Assembly: GCA_035647835.1 (NCBI GenBank)
Contig: DASRMS010000107.1
Span: 1 to 11,247, forward strand
Source: UBA9865 sp035647835
GTDB taxonomy: Bacteria > Bacillota > Dethiobacteria > Dethiobacterales > Dethiobacteraceae
DNA: 11,247 nt
Reading direction: 5' to 3'
Part shown: piece by piece, positions 5,762 through 11,247 of the stretch
Numbering within the stretch: position 1 is the first letter of the stretch
Layout: each line of letters opens with the position of its first letter
Position numbers and translations under genes: made by a program
Notes under the pieces: model-generated
The model's input: the letters and a program-made list of their open reading frames with translations, nothing else
Told to the model about the DNA's origin: nothing
Database searches by the model: none

Positions 5762-7231
5762 CTACAAATCTCGTAGGTTAAGTGGCCCCGGGACTAATGT
5801 ACCTTCTTTGGGTTTCATTACTGTTTTCCAAGCGTGCATGGCAAGGGAAACAGCGATAACACCGTATGCTACGAACACTCTGAAGTATTCACCTAACTGG
5901 GCATTATTGAAGAGCTCTTTGCCGGCTTGCGGGGCAACAATGAAGAGTGTATGGAAGAGGATAACCCCAATGATCGCCTGCTTGTTGTCAGCCTTTTGTA
6001 CCGAGGCCCCGCCAACTAACAGAGCGGCAATGGCAAATTGGGCGACTTGTGTATGAGCTCCATAGGTGGAGAATGTACCCATGTTTTGCAAGTAAATTAG
6101 TTGGCCCCAGCAGGCAAGGACAGTGGAGATGATCATCGCAATGATTCTTAAGCGATCCACACTAAGACCAGCGGCATTCGCCACAACTTGGCTTTGTCCG
6201 ACTGTGCGCATGTTCTGACCGAGGCGGGTGCGCAGAATGAGGGAATTGAAGATACAAAGAGCGATGATACAGAGATAAGTCGTGACAGGAATTTTTACAA
6301 AAAGCAGTATTTCCTCCACCGGTTTTAGATAGGTGGCAAAATATATTCCGACAGCCATAGCTATAAAAATAAGTGGACGGGAAATTTGATAATTTTGCTT
6401 TTTCCTAACCAGCTTATTACTAATCAGAGCCCAGGCCTGGAAAGCAATTACTCCCACAACGCCGATGGTCACTGCATCCAGCAGCAACAAACGATCGGTG
6501 GCGAGAAAAGCAGTAAGGGGAGAAACTAAGGTAATCACTGCATAGCCTACAATTGCTGCAACTATGAGCGTCAGATTTTCACGTAAAGAACCGGTTTTTC
6601 GCACCAAGTACAATACTATTTTAATTAAGGCTACTGCCAATATGGCAATGAAAGCAATTTTGAGAACTGTGAGCATGGAAACGGTATCTAAGGAATACTT
6701 TAGGTTATCTGCCAAGTCAATGGTGTTTTTCACACCTACACCAGTGGAAATAATCAGCCGTGGGTTATCTACAGGAATGAGACCACCAATAACATAAAGG
6801 AAAAAGAATTGATACAAGCCGTCGGCAAAATAACCTAATACCAGACCGGCAATCATTTCTGCACCTTTCATTTTGTTAAATAAGCGACCAACCAACCAAC
6901 CGAAAAGGATAGCAATCGGTGTGGACAGCAGCACGCAGAGCAGGAAGCCGATGATGCCGGTATAGCCCCAGTAGACTACCCAGAAGACAGCAATCTGCGC
7001 AGCAATAGCGCCAATGACAATACCGAAGTTTAGACCCATACCGGCTAATACTGGAATCAGGAGGGACAAAACTGTAAAGCCATTGCGGCCAAGACGTGTA
7101 AAGAGTTCGCTCGCCACAAAAGTTAGCGGATTCTTGGAGGCGTAAATTGCGGCCACGCACAATAACACAAAGAGAATTACTACCTTATTATCAAGGATTG
7201 TATTAATAGTTTTATCTTTAAAGTTACTCAC
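5762..7231 (-). CDS. ABC transporter permease 2, sugar/nucleoside type, with extra membrane segments
   Basis: Membrane permease of the BPD_transp_2 class (ribose/nucleoside-type importers), last gene of the four-gene importer. 489 residues, against roughly 300-360 for typical members and 352 for its partner. The conserved frame is visible: GLNFGIVIGAIAAQ (67-80), MKGAEMIAGLVLGY (121-134), GVKNTIDLADN (166-176), the coupling region NMRTVGQSQVVANAAGLSVDRLRII (from 340), and AALLVGGA near the C-terminus. About 120 residues (roughly 180-305), with around four hydrophobic stretches, are inserted where the partner has one helix-loop. The start is GTG at 7231, with AAGGAG about ten bases upstream; the upstream permease stop is one base before it, so translation is coupled. 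Substrate unknown. Confidence 0.88.
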   Translation of the reverse strand: MSNFKDKTINTILDNKVVILFVLLCVAAIYASKNPLTFVASELFTRLGRNGFTVLSLLIPVLAGMGLNFGIVIGAIAAQIAVFWVVYWGYTGIIGFLLCVLLSTPIAILFGWLVGRLFNKMKGAEMIAGLVLGYFADGLYQFFFLYVIGGLIPVDNPRLIISTGVGVKNTIDLADNLKYSLDTVSMLTVLKIAFIAILAVALIKIVLYLVRKTGSLRENLTLIVAAIVGYAVITLVSPLTAFLATDRLLLLDAVTIGVVGVIAFQAWALISNKLVRKKQNYQISRPLIFIAMAVGIYFATYLKPVEEILLFVKIPVTTYLCIIALCIFNSLILRTRLGQNMRTVGQSQVVANAAGLSVDRLRIIAMIISTVLACWGQLIYLQNMGTFSTYGAHTQVAQFAIAALLVGGASVQKADNKQAIIGVILFHTLFIVAPQAGKELFNNAQLGEYFRVFVAYGVIAVSLAMHAWKTVMKPKEGTLVPGPLNLRDL

Positions 7232-7232
7232 C

Positions 7233-8291
7233 TTATTTATCTCCTTTCGTCTTAGAGATAGCGTAGAGGATAATACCGTTGGAGATGATTAGGCGAATGA
7301 CGTCCGGCAAGTTGCTCTCCGGTAGTAATTGGTTAACGACAGGCAGTGCTACAGCTAAAATTCCCTGGAATAAAAAGGTGCCAATAATAACTTGAGCAAT
7401 TGATGCTCTTTTAGTGGTAGCCCCACCGATTAAAATAGCAGCCACGCAGTGAAAGCCCATCCAGAGAGGCGCATTATAAAGCTGCAAAAAACCATAGCTT
7501 TGGGCATAAGTAATGATGCCAATAGCACCTAGTGCTGTGGAAAGTGCAGTGCCGATAATACGCATCTTATTGACATTAATACCTGATGAACGTGTGAAAG
7601 TAGGGCTGGAACCCACTGCACTCAGTGCGATACCTGTCTTACTTCTCATAAACAACCACATGATTACACAGACAAAGAGGAAAAATAAAATCAGTCCTGT
7701 TGGCACATAGAGACCTGCTCCCTCTTGGCCAATGGTAAAGCCCCACGTCTTATTTAATAATTCGCCAAAGGTGTTGCTTAAACTAATGGTATTCCTCATA
7801 CCGCTGCCACCTAGGGGCCAAATAAGGTTACCATCTTTGAAGGGCAAGGAGAGCCACATAATATTCATAAACGCAATCACGGAAAAACCTACATATGTTG
7901 AGACTGTCATTTCTGAACCCTTAACGTTATTTAGCAAAAACCCGTATAGAATACCTAAAATAGTGCCCATAACTGTACCAATCAACATAGCTACCCCGAT
8001 GGCCACCCAAGAGTTGCTAATACCAAGCTCAATACTAATCGTTGCTCCTAACAGGCCGCTAACGATACCTAAGGAGATAGCAAAATTAGGTCCAATGCCG
8101 CTTTGGATGGCTGGTACCATCGCTAGTACTAAAATACCATACATAGCCCACCTGCGCAGCGTGTCCCCTAAGAGACTGGCAACGTTTAGTCCCAAGGGTG
8201 CAGCGAAAACTAACATCAGGACAAAAAAGCTGATGATGATTAAGCGAGGCAAACCAATGTTATCATAGGCTTTTTTTATCTGTTCTTGCAT
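7233..8291 (-). CDS. ABC transporter permease 1, sugar/nucleoside type
   Basis: Membrane permease of the BPD_transp_2 class, 352 residues with about eight to ten hydrophobic segments, a normal length for the family. Recognisable segments: IGPNFAISLGIVSGLLGATI (66-85), NVKGSEMTVSTYVGFSVIAF (122-141), GMRNTISLSN, and the cytoplasmic coupling region ALSAVGSSPTFTRSSGINVN followed by KMRII. It shares these landmarks with the downstream permease, so the two probably form a heterodimer. The ATG at 8291 has AGAGG eight bases upstream. It is separated from the upstream ATPase gene by 67 bases and runs into permease 2 with a one-base gap. Substrate not identifiable from sequence. Confidence 0.9.
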   Translation of the reverse strand: MQEQIKKAYDNIGLPRLIIISFFVLMLVFAAPLGLNVASLLGDTLRRWAMYGILVLAMVPAIQSGIGPNFAISLGIVSGLLGATISIELGISNSWVAIGVAMLIGTVMGTILGILYGFLLNNVKGSEMTVSTYVGFSVIAFMNIMWLSLPFKDGNLIWPLGGSGMRNTISLSNTFGELLNKTWGFTIGQEGAGLYVPTGLILFFLFVCVIMWLFMRSKTGIALSAVGSSPTFTRSSGINVNKMRIIGTALSTALGAIGIITYAQSYGFLQLYNAPLWMGFHCVAAILIGGATTKRASIAQVIIGTFLFQGILAVALPVVNQLLPESNLPDVIRLIISNGIILYAISKTKGDK

Positions 8292-8358
8292 AATGTATAC
8301 CTCTTTCTTTAGACCTCAAAAAGTTTGATTTAGATTTATTGTTGTCAGCGTATACTCC

Positions 8359-9936
8359 TTAACCTGCGGCCATCGCTAAACCAAATTCAGCATCTGGTGC
8401 ATCAGGCTTAATGATTGTGGCAATTTTACCGCCAGAAACAATGGCAATCCGATCACAAAGCGAACGCAATTCAACCAATTCAGAGCTCACAACTACAATC
8501 GTCAAACCTTGTTCGCGGTTTAATTTAACAAGGTATTCCAGGACTAGTTTCTTCGCACCAATGTCAATACCTCTGGTAGGTTCTGAAACGATCAGGATAT
8601 CTGGATTCATCGTCAGCGCTCTGGCAAGGCAGACTTTTTGTTGGTTACCGCCAGAAAGACTGCCTACTTTTTGTGTAGGACCGGTGCAGCGGATATCGAG
8701 TAATTTAATCATTTCCAGTGCATGCTGACGCATTTTTTTCTGGTCAAGCAGTTTGATGGGGCCAAGATGGTGTAAGTATTCATTTTTGATCTGGATGGCG
8801 GAAAAGACGATATTACGTTCTATAGATTCATCAAGTAGCAGGCCAACCCCTCGTCTGTCCTCTGAAACAAAGGACACAGCGTTGGCCATGGCATTGCCTA
8901 GCTTGGAAAGTTCGAGTTTCTTGTCGAAAACTTCAACAGTACCTTGTGATTTGTATAAACCCATAATGCCGTTAGGAATGCCAATTTTACCTTGTCCAGC
9001 CAGACCACCGATACCGAAAATTTCACCTTTGCGGATTTCTAAATCAATCCCGCGCACTCTTTCTCCCGGCATCTCAACGTGAAAACCTTTAAGCGATAAA
9101 GCAACGCTATTATCTGTAAAGGTACGATTATCTTCTGCTAAATCTACTAATTTTTCAACCTTACGCCCAATCATTAATTCAGCAATTTCTATTGTACTGG
9201 TATCTTTAATCTCTTTACGCGTAATTAGTTCACCGTCACGTAGTACGGTCATGCTGTCAGCATAATCCATAACTTCGGATAGGCGGTGCGTTATAAAAAT
9301 TATCGCAATGCCCTTAGCGGCAATTTTTTTCATAATCTCCAATAATCTTTCTGCTTCACTTTCAGTAAGTACAGCAGTTGGTTCGTCAAATACTAATAAT
9401 TTTATGCCAGTCTTATCAATTTCTCTGGCAATTTCAATAAACTGCATGTAACCTACGGGTAATCCGGCTACTTTAATATATTCCTCAATGTTTAGACCAA
9501 TAGTGGCAAGTGCTTTGCGTGCATCTTGCGCCATTTTTTCCAGTTCTAAAAAATCCAATTCTTGACCAAAGATATGACTTAACAGTGTGGGCTTACTAAC
9601 CTCTCTACCGATTTTGATGTTTTCTGTGACAGTAAACCCAGGGATTAGCATAAATTCCTGATGCACCATACCAATGCCAAAATCAATGGCCTGGTGCGGA
9701 GAATCTATACTTACCTGTTCACCGTTAATTTCCACAGTACCTTCAAAGCCACCGGTAGCGTGAATAACTGGCATGCCAAAAAGGATATTCATTAGGGTGG
9801 ATTTGCCAGCACCATTCTCACCGATGAGAGCGTGGATTTCGCCGGGTTTCACTTGTAAGGTAACATTTTTTAAAACTTGGTTACCGTCATATTCTTTGGA
9901 GATGTTTTGCATGTTTAATAAAAATTGAGCACTCAA
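8359..9936 (-). CDS. ABC transporter ATP-binding protein with two NBDs (sugar/nucleoside type)
   Basis: Fused tandem ATPase for the two permeases, 525 residues from the TTG start, the usual size of RbsA/NupO-type proteins. NBD1: Walker A GENGAGKST (39-47), Q-loop VHQE (91-94), signature-like LPVGYMQFIEIA (159-170), Walker B LLVFDEPT (180-187), H-loop THR (216-218). NBD2: degenerate Walker A GLAGQGKIG (311-319), SEDRRGVGLLLD (358-369), canonical signature LSGGNQQ (427-433), then SEPTRGID. The mix suggests one standard ATP site (NBD1 Walker A with NBD2 signature) and one degenerate site. I prefer TTG 9936 because GGGGG lies seven bases before it; ATG 9954 is in frame but has no ribosome binding site. 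It follows the receptor gene across a terminator and precedes permease 1. Confidence 0.9.
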   Translation of the reverse strand: MSAQFLLNMQNISKEYDGNQVLKNVTLQVKPGEIHALIGENGAGKSTLMNILFGMPVIHATGGFEGTVEINGEQVSIDSPHQAIDFGIGMVHQEFMLIPGFTVTENIKIGREVSKPTLLSHIFGQELDFLELEKMAQDARKALATIGLNIEEYIKVAGLPVGYMQFIEIAREIDKTGIKLLVFDEPTAVLTESEAERLLEIMKKIAAKGIAIIFITHRLSEVMDYADSMTVLRDGELITRKEIKDTSTIEIAELMIGRKVEKLVDLAEDNRTFTDNSVALSLKGFHVEMPGERVRGIDLEIRKGEIFGIGGLAGQGKIGIPNGIMGLYKSQGTVEVFDKKLELSKLGNAMANAVSFVSEDRRGVGLLLDESIERNIVFSAIQIKNEYLHHLGPIKLLDQKKMRQHALEMIKLLDIRCTGPTQKVGSLSGGNQQKVCLARALTMNPDILIVSEPTRGIDIGAKKLVLEYLVKLNREQGLTIVVVSSELVELRSLCDRIAIVSGGKIATIIKPDAPDAEFGLAMAAG

Positions 9937-9960
9937 ATGTACACCCCCGCACATGTGGTA

Positions 9961-10032
9961 AAAAATATAAAAATCAAAAAAATAATAAAAAATAAAATAG
10001 ATACGCCAGCTTGCCGAGCAAGCCGGCGTATC
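9961..10032 (-). terminator. Intercistronic terminator between receptor and ATPase genes
   Basis: The arms 10000-10014 (GATACGCCAGCTTGC) and 10018-10032 are complementary at 14 of 15 positions around a three-base loop. On the minus strand the hairpin is followed by a long T-rich tract (the A-rich stretch 9961-9999 on plus). It starts 22 bases after the receptor stop codon and ends well before the ATPase start, so it likely allows partial read-through and higher receptor than transporter levels. Confidence 0.85.
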
Positions 10033-10054
10033 ATTTAGCCGATAGCTTTAGTTA

Positions 10055-11206
10055 TTATTTACTGAAGTCGTAGAAATCACAAAGCAGCATGTAGAAGTTG
10101 TCAAGTTTGACATCGCCATCTTCGTAGGTGCTGATCTGACATGTGTTGTCAACTTTGGTAACTGCTGCAACGAAAGCATCTTCATCAAATCTACCGTCGG
10201 TTCTGCCTTCACAGAACTCGATGGCATAATCAACGCCAGCTTCGATCATTAACATGTTAATGGGCACAGACCAAGTTGACATTCTGCTTTCTTGACCAGC
10301 TGCAACCAATTTTTCCTTAATGGAATCAAGCATGTATTGAACATCACCTTCATGACCGGACACATTAACGCTCAGAGCTGCAGGATAGCCGTGGTAAGGG
10401 CTGGGGCAGCATTGTTGCGGATAAATAGCGCCTAATTCCAAAATGGAGCGAATCAAAGGTTCTTGCATCGAACAGTTGGTAGAGAAGAAAGCAGTATCTT
10501 TACCATATTCGTCGATTTGACGGGGTACATCTTCCAGAATGAACTGTTGTGCACCGGAAACACCAGCGTCACCAGTGGGGTCTGGAGCAGTTACGTCAAC
10601 AAATTCGATGCCCAGCTCATCGCAAGTTTCGATCATTAACTCACGACGGGCAGCAATAGTAGCATAGGAAAGGTGACGTGCAAAGGAATAGTGAATGAAT
10701 GTTTTGGCACCCATTTCAGCAGCTTTCTCGGGAATTGTTTTACCCATGGAAAGTTCGTCTACGAGCATGACAATGTCAGCTTTGTCAGCAATAGTGGCAG
10801 GATCTTCAGCAGCTACGCCAGCTACAAAGAGCATGTCTGGACGCGTTTCACGTACTTTGTCGATGGCAGCAGCTGCACCTGGTACAGCCTGCACAAAGAC
10901 AATAGCTTTTACCTCAGGATCAGAGGCCATAGCAACAACGTTAGCAATGGTAGTTTCTGTTTCGGAAGAGAAGTTGTCAGGGTAGGTAGCTGTAACAATC
11001 TTGTCACCATATTTTTCTTTCATCTGTTGTGCAGCTTGATATTCTTCCTCACCTTGCGAAACTGTACCTGTCATGATGCCAATCTTGTAGGCGGCATCTT
11101 CCCCTTCCCCTTCACCTTCACCTTCACCTTCGTTGCCCCGACCACATGCTGTTAAAGAAAATAACATCATGGCAATCAAGAGCAGAGCAAGCAATTTCTT
11201 TGTCAT
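10055..11206 (-). CDS. DUF3798-type substrate-binding lipoprotein of the ABC importer
   Basis: Extracytoplasmic receptor expected to feed the two permeases; ligand unknown. 383 residues. Signal peptide with lipobox LTAC, lipidated C21, then an acidic Gly-Glu repeat linker (about residues 25-36), then a type I periplasmic-binding fold starting YKIGIMTGTVSQGEEEY. Other marks: DPEVKAIVFVQAVPG, MLFVAGVAAEDP, IHYSFARHLS, and a Cys/Pro-rich loop YPQQCCPSPYHGYPA. I recall this pattern as the uncharacterised DUF3798 family rather than the BmpA nucleoside receptors. The ATG has AAGGAGG eight bases upstream. It is the first gene of the operon and has its own terminator. Several cysteines in the mature part are unusual for a receptor of this class. 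Confidence 0.8.
   Translation of the reverse strand: MTKKLLALLLIAMMLFSLTACGRGNEGEGEGEGEGEDAAYKIGIMTGTVSQGEEEYQAAQQMKEKYGDKIVTATYPDNFSSETETTIANVVAMASDPEVKAIVFVQAVPGAAAAIDKVRETRPDMLFVAGVAAEDPATIADKADIVMLVDELSMGKTIPEKAAEMGAKTFIHYSFARHLSYATIAARRELMIETCDELGIEFVDVTAPDPTGDAGVSGAQQFILEDVPRQIDEYGKDTAFFSTNCSMQEPLIRSILELGAIYPQQCCPSPYHGYPAALSVNVSGHEGDVQYMLDSIKEKLVAAGQESRMSTWSVPINMLMIEAGVDYAIEFCEGRTDGRFDEDAFVAAVTKVDNTCQISTYEDGDVKLDNFYMLLCDFYDFSK
11099..11131 (-). repeat. In-frame hexanucleotide repeat encoding a Gly-Glu linker
   Basis: On the minus strand, GAAGGT or GAAGGG is repeated five times and followed by GAA, giving an alternating Glu-Gly tract just after the lipidated cysteine of the DUF3798-type receptor. 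A change by whole units keeps the frame, so the tether length could vary between strains. Confidence 0.9.
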
Positions 11207-11247
11207 CGGTTTTTCCTCCTTTTTCTCTATATGTAGAATATTTAATA

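Noticed and set aside
7732..8268. Plus-strand 178-residue open frame opposite permease 1
   Set aside because: It is a Pro/Ile-rich antisense reading of a hydrophobic protein, typical of complements of membrane proteins.
9937..9954. ATG at 9954 as the ATPase start
   Set aside because: No Shine-Dalgarno precedes it, whereas the in-frame TTG at 9936 has GGGGG at seven bases; the extra six residues show no family likeness.
10673..11155. Plus-strand 160-residue open frame opposite the receptor gene
   Set aside because: It is low-complexity at its end (FPFTFTFTF) because it reads the complement of the Gly-Glu repeat; the minus-strand lipoprotein explains the region.

Overview
The window looks like a chromosomal stretch from an anaerobic, probably acetogenic or syntrophic Firmicute (Clostridia or Negativicutes type). 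The grounds are a NuoG-like formate dehydrogenase alpha subunit next to a methylenetetrahydrofolate reductase (both methyl-branch Wood-Ljungdahl enzymes), strong AGGAGG ribosome binding sites, TTG and GTG starts, moderate G+C by eye, and two lipoprotein-dependent ABC importers. No RNA gene of a known class, insertion sequence, CRISPR array or phage gene was recognised.

Layout. (1) 1-1984, minus strand: metF followed by the 5' part of fdhA, which runs off the left edge a few residues before its expected active-site Sec/Cys. (2) 2225-2599, plus strand: a small double zinc-ribbon protein, divergent from metF. (3) 2600-2960: about 360 bp without a gene, holding a possible promoter, a strong intrinsic terminator and a 14-bp stem-loop directly before the next ribosome binding site; it may be a regulated leader or a small RNA. 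(4) 2961-5635, plus strand: a three-gene OpuC-type (quaternary-amine/osmoprotectant) ABC importer: ATPase with CBS domains, one permease, lipoprotein receptor. (5) 5701-5741: a 16-bp perfect hairpin usable in both directions between the convergent operons. (6) 5762-11206, minus strand: a four-gene importer, transcribed as DUF3798-type lipoprotein receptor, double-NBD ATPase, permease 1, and an unusually long permease 2. An intrinsic terminator sits between receptor and ATPase genes.

How the genes may work together. MetF interconverts methylene- and methyl-THF and formate dehydrogenase interconverts CO2 and formate, so the two enzymes bracket the C1 folate pathway. A betaine-type importer next door could bring in a methyl donor whose methyl group enters this pathway, or simply an osmolyte; this is inference. 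The substrate of the DUF3798 importer cannot be told from the sequence.

The observations most worth a second look are: an FdhA N-terminal ferredoxin domain lacking two of its four canonical [2Fe-2S] cysteines; the orphan-substrate DUF3798 importer with a permease carrying about four extra membrane segments; and the structured 360-bp region before the OpuC-type operon.
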